From Chanos chanos (taxonomy: Eukaryota > Chordata > Actinopteri > Gonorynchiformes > Chanidae), in the NCBI RefSeq assembly GCF_902362185.1, contig NC_044499.1, positions 12,735,764 to 12,799,763 on the forward strand: a DNA stretch of 64,000 bases, written 5' to 3'. A program made the translations under genes and the position numbers. This document shows positions 1-12,450 of this stretch, in pieces. Numbering within the stretch: the stretch's first letter is position 1; each line of letters opens with the position of its first letter. The notes beneath the pieces are model-generated. The model saw only the letters and a list, made by a program, of their open reading frames with translations, was not told where the DNA came from and did not search any database.

Positions 1-118
1 TGTGCCCTCTTACCCTAAATCCAATATGGCCCAAGCATAAGCGAGCACTTTTTTTCTCTCTCTGTTTAACACGGTTCTCCTCTCTGTCTCTTTGCCATCC
101 GTAAATCAGTGAGTTTAC

Positions 119-1800
119 CTGTAAAAAAGAGATGTGATCCTCTGTTTGGAACAGCTGTCCAAGTTGAGCATCTCTTTTCTTTAGATCAGCGATCTCTTGC
201 TCCAGCTGCTGTAGGAATCCCCCTGCCTGGCTTAAAGCTGCTCTCTCATGGGCTCTGATAAGCTCTTTCACCTCCGTGCGTCTTCTCTCTATGGAGCAGA
301 CCAGTTCAGTGAAGATCCTCTCCGTCTCCTCTATGGCCGCTTTAGCGGACAGCTGTGGGTAGAAAACGGACAGTGTATTTTTCATCCTCAGGTGCCTTTT
401 ATTCTCTTTAAATTCTTTCAGAGTCTCATTCAGAGAGAACCTGAGGTGGATAAGAGTGAGTAGTGGTTAATACCAGGACACATGAGAGACTCACTGGTTT
501 TGATTTCACAGAGGAACTTCGGTCTGGGTGATTTTTAGGGTAATTAATTTGTTTGTTTAAATATTTGCTGAGTGACAGTGAGAGGCTTCACCCAAACAAA
601 GTGGGGAATTCCATGGAGAGCTGGGATATTTGGAGTTTTCACTCTCACTTCTCTTTAAAATGTTCAAAGTTAATTACGGGGTGATCTAAAGCATTCATAA
701 ACAGACATTCCCACGATACGCCATAAACAAAATTATAAAGGGGGATATTAGCATTGCCAAGAGTAAGTAAGTAAAGATAGTAGTTGATGTTGACATCCAA
801 ATCTGCCAAGCAGAGTTGATCAAAGGCATAAGATGTTGTTCTCATACTCACGCTGAGAGACTGTGTGGCTTGTCTCAGCTCCTGAAGCTCCTTCTCTCGC
901 TCTTGAATTTTCTGCTGAGATGCACTCTGCATTTCTCCCAGTTCATTCTGCGCGCCAAAGAATCACACACACTTCTGTTTACATGTGTGCCATCTCTGTG
1001 CATTTGTGTCAGGCATTTGTCAAGCTAGAAGGTTCAAATTAGCAGTACCTTCTGTCTAAATCTTGGAAACAAAACAGAAATGCCTTCATTTGACAGACAT
1101 ATTGAACTATATTCCTCTAATTTCATGGGAAAGGGAAAAGCGATTTCTATATATCATAAACAAGAGACTGAGCATTTGATCTGAAAACACGAAAGAGAAA
1201 CTAGATTACCTTCCTCTGTGTCATCTCTGTTGCTGCCAGTATAGTATCATGGCCTTTGTGCTCATCTGTTAAGCAAAGATAACAAATGCAATGCTGATCT
1301 GTGCGACAGAAGACTTCCAACAATTTGTCATGATGAGCGCAGAGGTTTTCGTGGAGTTTTTTTGTAGGGGGAACCAGCTTGTGTTTCTGGAATGCTGGTG
1401 ATTCATAGTGAGGGCGGAGGTGGGTTTCGCAAAAAGAGGCTAGGCAGACCAGACAAGACTTGAAAGCCTTCTTTTTCCTCTCTGTGCAGACATCACACTC
1501 TACATCTCCTGGTTCAGCATAGGATTCTTCAGAAGGTGCAGTGTGAAGTCCAGTCTTTTTTAATTTCTCAACTACATCAGCTAGCATAGTGTTCCTGCCC
1601 AGCACAGGCCTTGGAGTGAAGCTCTGTCTGCACTGGGGACAGCCGTAAATTCCCATATAATCATCTTGATCCCAGTAGCCTTTTATGCAGCCTTTACAGT
1701 AACTGTGTCCACAAGGTATAGTCACAGGATCCTTCAAAACATCCAGGCAGATGGAACAATTAAACTGGTCATGCTCTAGAAAGACTCCAGCTTGCGCCAT
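119..1800 (-). CDS. finTRIM-like E3 ubiquitin ligase (RING, B-boxes, coiled coil), 5' part only
   Basis: Three coding exons are visible on the minus strand: 1800-1210 (591 nt), 947-852 (96 nt) and 352-119 (234 nt). All are in phase 0 with consensus donors (GGAAG|GTAAT, CTCAGC|GTGAGT, TTACAG|GTAAAC). Exon 1 starts at a true ATG ([20 protein letters not shown]) and encodes a C3HC4 RING (about residues 15-60), then a cysteine/histidine B-box-like segment (CDVC...CLVC...CETH) and a B-box2 (CAHH...[14 protein letters not shown]). Exons 2 and 3 encode a coiled coil rich in E, Q, L, K and R ([31 protein letters not shown]). The 96/234-nt exon pair is the usual TRIM layout. Fish finTRIMs are ubiquitin ligases, several linked to antiviral responses. 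The later exons, including any B30.2 domain, lie left of the window, so the subfamily is not certain. Confidence 0.88.
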
Positions 1801-4243
1801 TTTGAAAGACCAGTCGTGGGAGAGGCAAAGTACAGCAAGCTTTGTTTTGCAGGAAGTGGGTCACGTGACAGTGGGAGTGGTTTTCAGGCAGAGGGGGAGG
1901 GGTGTGAGGAGAGCCGGGCAGCTACATAGGAGCACAGCTGAGCTATGTGAAGATTTACTTAGAGCCACTATGTGAATATCCCTCGGCTGCGGAACATGAG
2001 TAGGACTTAGAGAAGATCCAAAAATAAAGTAAGTTTACCATATAACCACATACACAGCTGACAGATTTTGTCGGAGGTCTCACTCGACTGACTTATGGTT
2101 ATAAATATATATAAATATATATAAAACACTGTACTTTTGGCAGCTGAGTAAAGTATGCAATCCATACTAAAGATGAAAGAGGACTTAAAAGGCAGATTAC
2201 CTGAAATACTTCAGTGTTTGACATATGTTTTGTGGAATATATAACTTCAAAAAGCAGACAAAAATATCTATGTGACCCTACTCGGAACATAAATTTAATG
2301 CCTGATGGGTTTGAAAATAAATAAGTGATTAAAAAGATAAAACAGATCACTAACATGATGTGCAGACAAGATATCATAATAGAGGATATTTTGACACCCC
2401 TTACCTCAAAAAATCCCCCAAAATATATATATATATACATATTTTTTTTTCAACATGAAATACAGGGCCAGAGTTTCAGGACTAATCACTAAACATCAGA
2501 CACACTGGTCTCAGTAAAGGAAACAACAGTTCAACACTTGTACTCAGAGCTCAAATGTAAATGTATTACCCACATGTTTAGAAACACTTCCTATCTACAA
2601 TTTGGTAACGATTCCTGCCATTTGCATAGCCTCAGACTCTCTCCAAATAAACAGACGTTGAAAATACAGATACACCAGTAAGGCTGTATCCTGTGTCACT
2701 GATCTCTATTACTATCTCTATACCTTCATCAATGATTAAAGTTACTGCGCATCAACCAACTCACGGCCTAGGGATTGTTGATGAGATTCTATATTTCAAA
2801 GAGCTCTAAAGAGTGAACATGTAAAACTAACATCTAATATTGATCTAAATGGTTCATTCATACTACTCTTCAAAGCTGTAGCAGCTAACTAGAGCTTTGT
2901 CTTAAAGAGCTGAAAAAGTCCCCACCCGCCCCCAAAAGTGGCAGCAAACACATTTGTATACATTACAAAAATATTATGCTATGATTGATATTACACTTAC
3001 TTGACTTGATCATTTGGAGGTAGTAAAAGACAGCTACACCATCAACCCCTCTGAAGGTATTAGATCTACCATCATTGGCCAATGAGCTTACAACACCAGA
3101 AATGGACACTAGATGGAACTATTGCTCTTTAGGCACTAAGAATACAGGAGATCTAATACCAAGCCAACAATTCTCTCATTGTTAAAAAGCATGTTCTGTG
3201 TACTATTCTCTCAAAAAACAGGATCTAGAATCATGAAATTGTTTATATTTCTAAAGAATACTTAAATTTCTTAAGTCAGTGTGTAATACTATCCATTTTT
3301 AAATGAAACACTTCAGCAGCTCTATCAGAATCTTGTTATGCTGTTTAATATGGTTTGTCAAGTTGCAGAAAATATTAAATACAGTGCTGAAAATAAATAC
3401 ATGACATGACGGATTTAAAGGGCTGGTTTACAATTCACCTGTCAACGGATGGTGTTTTCTTCAAATAAATATTTCTCTTTTTGGATAAAACAGTAACAAT
3501 AAATTAAAAAACACACTTAAAGGAGAGTGCCAGCAAGCAAAAGAATGACAATAACAAAAACAAATCTTTAAAAGAACATAGAACATTGTCTCAATCAAAC
3601 TATCAAATGTGTGCAAACTACAAGGTTCATATTACCTAAATTAATATTTATGTTTCTTTCTTAAAATACTTTCTTTTTCTTCCTAAAAATACAAGTATTT
3701 TTGGTACAGTACTATTTCAGTGCAAATTACAAAACGTTCCACAAACAGGAATGATACTGAAACAGAGGACCACCCTGTTTGTACAATGCCAGTGCAAGAG
3801 GACATTTGGTCAAATACAATGTCGTAGTTTTAAATAACCAACTTATACATATAGAGACATTAAATAAAGCAGAAGGCATTATCAGAAGAATAAAGAGAAA
3901 ACCACTGCATTGGGACAAAATGCTTCTCTTCAGTTAAACATCAAGTATCAAACACCAAATTTTTGACAACCACACGAGATTCTATTACATCCTTTATAAT
4001 ATTCATAGTCCCCTCTTCTATTTGATTTTCCATACCTCAATGTAATTATCAAAATTGTGTTTATTAATATTCTGAGATTTTTGGTTAACTTTTCAATTAT
4101 GGTTCCATGTTCCCTTAATTGTCATGATGAAATGCTCCTTTTGTCTGGTTCACTCATACAACAGCAACAATGTATGGTAGATTTGGTAGACTGAAAGTCA
4201 GTAGTGTGCGTCTGGGTGAAGAGTTGTGGGTCCACATCTGTTC
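1801..4243. other. Intergenic interval between finTRIM and them6a
   Basis: AT-rich sequence with no ORF resembling a known protein on either strand. Positions 2095-2125 and 2420-2445 hold short TA-rich simple repeats. The stretch just right of the TRIM start codon (1801-2040) is GC-richer and would contain its promoter and 5' leader. A possible polyadenylation signal for them6a on the minus strand (AATAAA) lies at 4060-4065. Nothing else is supported. Confidence 0.6.
4060..4065 (-). terminator. Putative polyadenylation signal of them6a
   Basis: AATAAA on the minus strand about 180 nt past the them6a stop codon (4244-4246). It is the first canonical hexamer I saw downstream. The assignment rests on position only. 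Confidence 0.4.
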
Positions 4244-4963
4244 TCATTTGGTCTTTCCCTCCAGCCCATGCTCTGCCCTCAGAGCCTGGCTGCTGGCAGA
4301 GATGAAGTTGATCCAGTGCTGAAGGTCCTGTGGAATATCAGGGCATTCCACCTGAAACAGACAAACAAAATGACTCAAGAAACTTGATTTCATCTGTGTC
4401 TGTAGGTTACTGACAAACTGAAGGCCAAAAAAAAAAAAGATGTGTCTACACTATAATCTCACCTTTCTCTTGCAGAGAAACTCTAAGATCTTGTCTGGAG
4501 TACTGCGTATAACATTCTGCCTGCACATCATAATGGCAGAGATGAAACCGTCTCTTTTCGAGACGAACCGTTGCTCCAAGTAGAATGACTTCTCATCCCA
4601 GGAAACTATGCGAGTGCGCAGCTCGAATGACTCACCAAATTGAAACGACCTTCGGTAACGGATGGTTGACGCCCCCACCACCATGCTCGCCTTTAATACA
4701 CTTACGGCTTTGAACATCCCATTACGCGTGTAGTAAGAAAATCTGGCAAAGTCACATTCTCTCAAGTAGCGAGCATTGTTCATATGGCCCATGAAGTCTA
4801 TGTCATTAGACAGCACTCGCCCCTGGACAGTTTGCTCAGCCAAAACATCCCGAATTGGACCCTGAAACCAGGCCTTCAGCGTTACCACAGCCCCTCGTAG
4901 AAAGTACCATACGTCTAAGCTGCTGAACAGCGCAAGAAACCCGCTAAGGATCCACTGCAACAT
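4244..4963 (-). CDS. them6: THEM6-like hotdog-fold thioesterase family protein, copy 1 (them6a)
   Basis: Two coding exons, 4963-4463 and 4351-4244, join in phase 0 (AAG|GTGAGA donor, TTTCAG acceptor) to give about 202 residues, close to human THEM6. The protein begins with a hydrophobic N-terminal anchor (about residues 1-20, ending [11 protein letters not shown]). The hotdog core follows with the THEM6 signature [16 protein letters not shown] and RYRRSF...GESFELRTR, and the second exon gives the C-terminal motif [18 protein letters not shown]6 is an ER-associated member of the thioesterase superfamily; its substrate is not well defined. The ATG at 4963 is the first Met after the acceptor at 4968/4967. 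A non-coding upstream exon probably ends at 5481 (GACGC|GTGAGT). A paralogue follows about 1.2 kb upstream on the same strand. Confidence 0.93.
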
Positions 4964-5480
4964 CACTCTGTAAAAAGAAAAAAGAGATATACATCCTCTT
5001 CAAGCACCTGACATAAAGAACGACTGAACGTATTTAACCTATTTTAATTATCGAGCAAAATTACACAAACCGAGGAAGTTGTCACAGAGCCAATGTTGCA
5101 ACAATGTACTGCTAAGAGGTTACATCAAGCTGGTGATAACTAATATTGTTATCCCTAAGAGTTAAACTACCCAAATGGCTTTTGGGCAAGATGACAGCAA
5201 CGGAGTTGAAATTATCCATAGCTCAGTGTTTTCAAATTTCATAAGCTTTTACTCAATACACAGCGGACTATATGTATATTTAAACTGGTGTATATCTTAG
5301 CCGGTTGACAACTAAATGAGTCCGCAACAAGCTAACAAGGGTATGTAGCGTTAGTCAGCTAGCTTGAGACACTGGTAAACGAACTGCACTGATAGCACTA
5401 AACATTTAGTAAGGATCAGATACATAAGACAGAGCTTTAGTGGACATAACTTAATTGTGGATTTCAATTTTTGTACTCAC

Positions 5481-5570
5481 GCGTCAATATCACGAAGTCT
5501 GTCCCCTGATGGTGATTTCCACAGGATACCTTGGTTAGCATTACACCATAACCCTTAACGCACATGCTCA
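5481..5570 (-). other. Probable non-coding first exon and promoter area of them6a
   Basis: A strong donor (GACGC|GTGAGT) on the minus strand at 5481/5480 pairs with the acceptor (TTTTTACAG) just before the them6a ATG exon. The 5' end is not defined by sequence, so the upper coordinate is approximate. Coding potential was not seen. Confidence 0.45.
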
Positions 5571-5966
5571 TCGGTAGTTCCATTGGTTTAACTAGACATC
5601 ATGTGATCATTGGCAGTGAGCTTTCTACCAATAGAGTGATGTCTGGGCTCTCATTCCGAGGTATTTGGATTTTCCTTACCAAAAAAGTGGGGATTAGGTC
5701 ACAGTGTTTCGCCGAGAAACTACCTGGACAGCGACGTTAGCTCGACTGAAGCATGTAGCAGTGTAGATCTTGGAAATGTCAGTACACAGTGTAAGTGATA
5801 ACACATGCCATGAATTGTACAATATTTCTGTATTCTAAGCAGAATCAGTGCAACAACCACACTGTACAAATGAGCCTCTTTTATTCTGCTGAGGCAAATG
5901 AGTTTATTAATATTAGTGACACATCTGCCACGCAGCAAAAAGTTATTTATTACGGAAAGCTATACT

Positions 5967-5972
5967 TTATTA
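5967..5972 (-). terminator. Putative polyadenylation signal of them6b
   Basis: AATAAA on the minus strand about 145 nt past the them6b stop codon (6118-6120) and upstream of the presumed them6a promoter. Assigned by position. Confidence 0.45.
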
Positions 5973-6117
5973 GTTGATTGCGCAGTGAAAGCATACCTAA
6001 TGTAGCCCAATACAGTCAAATTACAGCTGTTATGTCACTTTGGTCATTTTAATAGCGCAGTGGCTGATGCTGACATAAAAACCATTTATGGCCGCATTCA
6101 CAGGTCCATAAGTATCT

Positions 6118-8762
6118 TCACTTGTTCTTCTCCTCCAGGCCACTTTCTGATCTCAAAGCCTGGCTACTAGCAGAGATAAAGTCAATCCAGTGTTGGAGAT
6201 CCTGTGGATATTCTGGTGTTTCAACCTGAAATATGTATACACAAATATTTCATATGTATCCACTGACACTTGTTTAAAGTTCATCAGCTTTACCAATTTC
6301 ATAACCGTCATCGACACCCACCACCAAAAGAGCACATTACATACCTTTCTCTTGCATAAAAACTGCATGATCTTGTCAGGGCTGCTACGGAGAACATTCT
6401 GTTTGCAGTACATGACAGCAGAGACCAGCCCATCTTTCCTGGACACAAACCTCTGCTCCAGGTAGAAGGATTTGTCATCCCAGGAGATAATACGGCTACG
6501 CAGTTCGAAGCTCTCACCCACACACAGTGCGCGTCTGTAGCGGATGGTGGTCGCTCCAACGACCATGGTGGCTCCCAAGGCTCTCGTGGCCTTGAACACC
6601 CCGTTGCGAGTGTACAGAGAGTACCTTGCAAAATCACACTCCCGTAGATATCGGGCATTGTTCATATGGCACAAATCCACGTCATGGAGAAGCACTCGAC
6701 CATCCATAGATTGCTCAGCCAGGACATCCCACACAGGTTTTAGAAACCAGGCTCGGATCACCACCAACACAGCCCGCAGATAGTACCAAACATCTAGACT
6801 ACTGAACAGCAGCAGCAAAACACCTAGAACCCACAGCAGTACATCCCTGTAACACAGAAATGGATGGGTAATAGAACAAACAAACAAAAGAATGGCATAG
6901 GGCAGGAAGATATAATCGGCAGGGCATGTGTTAAGTTCTCTCAATACTGCAATACTGAACAAAGATATCTGTACGTGATAAACAAGATGAGTAATGAGCT
7001 ACATGTTGTGCCAAAAAAAAGGAAAACTAATATTAGTTTATATAACAATATTGCTACTTAGAGAAAACAACATTGCTTTATAAGCAATTTTCTCTATAGA
7101 TATGGGTCACAATAACTCATGCAACTAAAAATAATACTAAATGAGATCCAAGAAAATAAAATTTACATGTTTCTATTTTTTATTTATTTATTGCATTACC
7201 ATATTAATTCTTAAACTAATTTAAATCCAAGGAAAATGTCTTGTTCTCTGCCATAGGCGCTTTTGGACCAGAGGAACTTATCCATAGTTTTGGAACTGCT
7301 GGAGGAAGTAGCCCCTTTTTTGCGTGTTTGCACCGCAGGAACTGAGAACGTTTGTAGTTCTTAGAATGCTGTCTCGAGGGGGCTGTTTCCCTGGGGCATA
7401 ATTTTATTTTGTTTTGTTTTTATTTTTTTGTTTTTGGAGCAGAGTACTGAAAAGATCCATCTGTTGAATAAAGCTTTATAGTTAGAGTGAAATGTAGTGG
7501 TGGATCTTTGATAGAACATCAGAGCTTTCACTAAGGTCTACGGAAGCAGGCAGTCCAGAATGACTTTGTTCTAAAAACCTGCCTCCTTCTGAAAATGGAC
7601 CTTTACAACGATAGCAGTTTCAACAGAAAATGTAATTTGACTTGAAAAATGTGAACCAAGCTAAATTACCAAAAGTCATTGCTTTACAATAGCCATCCAC
7701 ATTTCCAATGTTCAACCCAATTGAAAACTTGCTGTTTGAAGATGCCTAAATCTCACAACACTGTAGAAATGACTCATTACAGCTATCCAAGAGAGGAGAA
7801 TGTCTTTTAAATGTTTCTACTTAAGTGAAAATGAATTGGTAACTGAAGAAGCCTGTTTTAGGTTGATGCTACTGAATTTATATTGAAGAACCATATTTTT
7901 AAATGTATCTGTCTACTGAAGTTACTTTAACTTACTCTGTTTGGAAGATACTGACTGGTCAAGAGAGTGAGAGGAGTTAAAAATCATGAAACACCCAGAC
8001 TGTGAAGGGTTTGCCCATCTCATTCACAGGGACTGGAATCATTTGAGGGACAGTTACAAACATGCACAGGAGGTTTCACAAGAACCTGGATTTTTAAGAA
8101 CTGGTTTAACTGGTGTAACCAACAATACAACAAAATGGAGGAGCCATGAAGTAACAGCTCACATGTGCTGACCCAGCTAGTATAAAATTTCTATAATATG
8201 CAAAAGCAGTGCCTCTTTCACTTAAGTGCTTTATTACCCCCCATGGTCCACTTCCAACTGCACACAGAAGACACATTTTAAAAACATTTAATGAGAAGGC
8301 AACAATGAGACACTGTGAGTGGAGAGATTCTTACGACCATATGACATAAATAGCAATGCTCTTCAGCATGAAAGTATAAAGTAAAACAGAGCATGGCAGT
8401 TTGGCAGTTCTTATTAAACGTTTAAGCGTTGCACTTACAGTCGGGCCACAAATCTCAGTCTTCTCGAAACACTGATACAGTGACATCACAGTAACTAAAC
8501 AAAGCGCTTCGGCTTCGCCTGGTAATTCCTCTTTAGCTTACTTTTAAGCACCCTACTTCGAGTCAATGTACTATGGCCACACTTTTAAATTACATTCACA
8601 TTTGCAAGAAAAGAGAAACGTTTTAATGCAAAACATCATTTGCAAACGTTTTCACACAGAATTTTACTCACATTGTCAAGTTTACAAAATACTTTCGACT
8701 CACTCCAGCTGCCGCACGTCAGTAGTCCTCGACGTTATGTGCGACAACTCTTGCTCACCCAT
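6118..8762 (-). CDS. THEM6-like hotdog-fold thioesterase family protein, copy 2 (them6b)
   Basis: The core exons 6846-6345 and 6225-6118 are certain. They encode [21 protein letters not shown], then [18 protein letters not shown], the hotdog body, and [18 protein letters not shown] before the stop. The 6846 exon has no Met at the position where copy 1 starts; its first codon is split by the acceptor (TTACAG|GGATGT). A candidate first exon, 8762-8704, starts at an ATG, reads [20 protein letters not shown] and ends at CTGGA|GTGAGT in phase 2, which joins the core exon exactly in frame. The model then gives about 222 residues with a roughly 20-residue extension before the membrane anchor. Relative to copy 1 there is one residue fewer in the signature (DFMGHMNN versus DLCHMNN). 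The core is firm; the first exon is an inference. Confidence 0.8.
7255..7400. repeat. Possible dispersed repeat fragment in them6b intron 1
   Basis: A GC-richer island inside AT-rich intron, with the phrase TTTGCACCGCAGGAACTGAG and a run of GGAACT-like words. It resembles sequence I associate with fish DNA-transposon remnants. No terminal repeats were resolved and no second copy was seen in the window. The rest of this 1.86 kb intron shows nothing recognisable. Confidence 0.25.
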
Positions 8763-9680
8763 TTTATGTGACGTAGGGGCAAGCTAAAAGTACGAACGAG
8801 TTGCTGATTGGTGTCGGGGTGTCGGCGTTTTCTTTCTTTTTTCCCCTGTTTTTTTTTGTTTTGTTTTGTTTTTGGCCAAGACGTTATACTACATTATCAC
8901 AACCAGTCTGACATACAAAGAGTGAGCTGATTTTACATAATATGCTTAGAGTTTGAGCACATGAGCTGTGACAAAAACATCGTATGCTTAAAATGAAATA
9001 CACTTTTCCCAACACTTTATGATGCGAAACGTTCTTCATGTGTTTTCCAAGTGCATTCTCTTCAAATGCAACTCGAATGCCAGTTTAACCAATAAATAAT
9101 GGGGAATTCAGTTTGCCTTTGTCATACTGAATAAAAAGGAAGAACCTCGTCACAGATCCACTGACACGAAGCACCATCTAATTAAGAGATGACCCGTTGT
9201 GAGGAAATTACACACCTACTTAATCGTTTCCTGAAATGGAACTGTGAATACAAATTAAGAACTGTTTAATGAATAAAAAAAACTCTGCTGTGACACAGCG
9301 GATAGTGGAGTTGCTGAACAGGCTGAAATTGAATCTTGTGGATATCTGTACAACCAGGGTTCATTTCAGAAATGGGCAATGCTCCAAAGTATCTCACTGG
9401 CTTCTCAGCATGACTGGGTCGGTACGCTGAACCGCTCAGTCCTAAGTCTGTGGGCTGCCTATTAATCAGTCAAGTCACATGAGAATGCTTGAAAACAGGC
9501 CGTTCATTATGTTAATGGAAATGTATCGATTGTGGCGCAACGTGTGTCTAAAATAGTAATGAACTGATTGAGAAATCACTGATGAAAAGACACAGAGCTT
9601 CCTACGATATAGTGCTGCGTCGTTGATGGACACTGTATCACGGTGTGATTGCAACTGCATATGCGTATCCATTTATGCAG

Positions 9681-9742
9681 GCGCGCGCGCACACACACAC
9701 ACGCACGCACGCATGCACACACACACACACACACACACACAC
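9681..9742. repeat. GC/CA dinucleotide microsatellite
   Basis: Alternating GC then CA repeats with a few CG and TG interruptions. Long purine-pyrimidine alternation of this kind can adopt Z-DNA. Confidence 0.9.
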
Positions 9743-10480
9743 CGCCAGTGAACACACAACACCAATCGTACATCGCCAGCTGGAGGTCACTGAATAACCG
9801 GATTTGACCGCAAGACTCTTTTGAATTCTGAAATTTCTAAACGTGTGTGTGTGTGGGCGCACGTGCTTGTGTGTATGCGTGTAAAGCCTGCATGTGCTTA
9901 TGGTGTTTATTGGGGTTGGGGCTGTAATGCTCTTTATACATCAATCCAGACTGTTTTTTTTTTTTAAAGCATAAAGATTACTGGAAAGAGAAGCATCTGT
10001 CAGCCTCATCACTGCACATGTTAGTCTCATAAGTAGGACATACATTGCACATTTTCTTGTTGCTGAAATAATCTCGTAAAGCTGTGTTTGTTGTGCTAAA
10101 CCTTGTACAACCCATTCAGTCTAATCTCGCACTTTGAGAAACATACAGCCACACTGGGGTACTGATATAAAACACACTTAAACACACACAAATACATATG
10201 TCATTACAGTCTGACTGCCCGCAGAGGATAGCCCCTCAGGGTTCTCCAGATGATAACACTGGGGTGGAGGGAGGGCGGAGTGTTGTTCAGATCTGTGTTG
10301 GGAGTTCAGCTGAGTTCCAGAGCTTACCTCTCCTCCAGACATTTGTCTCTGATGTTAATTACGCTGATCTGGGTCGACATGGACCAACACAGCCTTGGGG
10401 CTCTGGGGGTTTTCATTACAAATGTAGCATGAGCATGTGCGTGTTCTTTCTCTTTGTCTCTGCCCCCCCCCCCCTCCTGC

Positions 10481-10481
<1 letters not shown>

Positions 10482-10535
<54 letters not shown>
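10482..10535. repeat. Compound CT/CA microsatellite
   Basis: A CT repeat passing directly into a CA repeat, preceded by a 12-nt C run at about 10463-10474. Confidence 0.9.
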
Positions 10536-10536
<1 letters not shown>

Positions 10537-12249
10537 CACCCTTTCAATATAGGAGACACATGCGTTCAAATGCTCCAAATGTGGGTCAGCTTGTCTTAGT
10601 AAGATGAGCATTCATCTCTTTGGGTTAATGCGACCCAAATATAACCATCAAAAAGCCATGAAAAGAACTCAGAAGGATCAGAGGGGAACTGCTGACTGAT
10701 GTTTCAGCCAAGTGTGCAATTTAGTGAGGTAAAAACAAGAGATTTGTCTCAATAGTCACTGACATCAATACAAATCTTGACTCACAGTGGCAACATAAGC
10801 TTTATGTAGCCTCTGCTCTTTCATAATTTCACAATCTGCTGTATGCCTTTCACTTTTTAGAGACTAAAAAGATGAGACAGATTTGCGGTGCTACTATTTT
10901 ATGATAAGACATATCGCCTTAGCTTAAATATTCAAAACACACTTAGAAAAGTGTCATTTGTGTGTTATTTGTTGAATGAGCTGTCAATAACTGGTGCTGT
11001 TGGTGTAACAGCCAGGAACATTTTTGGTCAAGCTCATCATGAAGAAAATAGGATACTGTTCTTCATTCCACTGTGGAAAAAGAATGACTGTAGCGCATGA
11101 AGCACAAAGCACAAAGCAAATCAATTATTATGCTTCTACAGACTCACACATCTTAAAACACACACACACACACACTCAAGGAACACACAATGAAGTTATT
11201 TGCTCTTCAATATAAAACCAGGCCTTTGGCACAGAGGCTTCTGTCAGAACCGTCTCGTCATACATTGTAATCGGAAGAAGACGACAGCTGTAGCCATGAC
11301 AACTGCAATGTCTCTACAAAGTGCACTGAAGGGGACATGGAAATCAGCTTTCAACTAAAAAAACCAAACCAAACAAAAACCTCCATATTTTTCACATTAG
11401 TCTTATTCCTTTTAGGGCAAAAAAAAAGAATGTAAAAAATGAGAACAAACAGAGAGTGCGGCTGACTTTGCGAATATAGGAAAATCTAATGATTCTGACA
11501 CAGTCGCAACAAGTATTTTAAACACTGAGTATTTCGATGTGACATTTTAGGTAACCTCGTGCCAACAGCAGCTTGCCTTTTGCGTTCAGTAGGATTTCCA
11601 GGGATTCCAGTTGAGTCGCTCTCCGTGGTGCTGAAACTTTTGTTATGGGTTTAAAAATGGTGTAGATGATTTTTCCCCCTCTTTACAAATGAAAATTATA
11701 TAAGCATAACATATTTCATGAAATCAGTTAAAATCTTTGCTGAAGCTTGTACAATCCTACGTGTACACCTTAAAAGGTGTTGCAAATAATGAATATTTGT
11801 TTCTGATGCCCTAATGAATTGTGCTTTGTGGGTACATCGTCTGAGTAAGAAAAAAAAAAAGAAATTGAGTGGAAGCAATACACACTGAATGAAAGTCAGT
11901 GTGTTGTAAGTTTCTGCGGTTGGGGCTAGCGTGTTGATGTGAGGCTTACGTTACCAATCAGTGCGAACAATGGCTTTGGTAAGAGGAGGGGTTTGATTGG
12001 AGAAAGAGAAGGAGAGACTGGGCAGGCAGAGCACACACGAGGGAAGGTAGAAAGCATAATAAAATTAGTGTATGTTTGTAGGATAAAAACCCCCCAAATA
12101 TCTTATTTCGTTGTCGGGAACGGAACGCAAAGATCAAATGATGTGATGGACTACAGTCTATGGTAAACCGACGTGTGGTGACATTGATTTGATTATTTAC
12201 GAAAACCTACGTGGCCACCGAATAGCACAAGAGGTACAGAAGCAGCGGT

Positions 12250-12450
12250 TCTGAAGGATGTGCGAACGGAGCAGTGGCCTTTATTGGTAAAACATAAGTG
12301 AAAGAGGCTCTGAAAATCGCTCCGACGTGGATTTTGTAATGCAAGTTTGGAGACATTCAGTTATCTTCAACTTAATCTGTGTCAATAGCAAGTGCGCAGC
12401 ACTGAAAGACGATCGAGAAAGAACACATAAACTGGCTTCATTTGTGACAG
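12250..12450 (+). other. Candidate non-coding first exon of lrrc24
   Basis: A consensus plus-strand donor (GTGACAG|GTAAGC) lies at 12450/12451 in a region of mixed composition with CpGs. The next convincing plus-strand acceptor is the one at 17920 before the lrrc24 start codon. This would make 12451-17920 a 5.5 kb leader intron. The 5' end is a guess and no transcript evidence is available, so confidence is low. Confidence 0.35.

Larger units (their letters stand above)
8763..12150. other. Intergenic interval between them6b and lrrc24
   Basis: This interval carries the presumed them6b promoter next to 8763 (a CRE-like TGACGTAG at about 8769), then AT-rich DNA with CA/GT and CT/CA microsatellites. 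No ORF resembled a known protein. Short open frames here are mostly microsatellite translations (VCVCV and THTHT strings). Confidence 0.55.

Noticed and set aside
6308-6783. Alternative frames over the them6b core exon on both strands
   Set aside because: They overlap the hotdog-coding frame, which alone shows the THEM6 signature; these are shadows.
9576-9862. Minus-strand open frames with Cys/Val repeats
   Set aside because: They are translations of the GC/CA microsatellite at 9681-9742, have no family resemblance, and the flanks carry no splice or coding signals.
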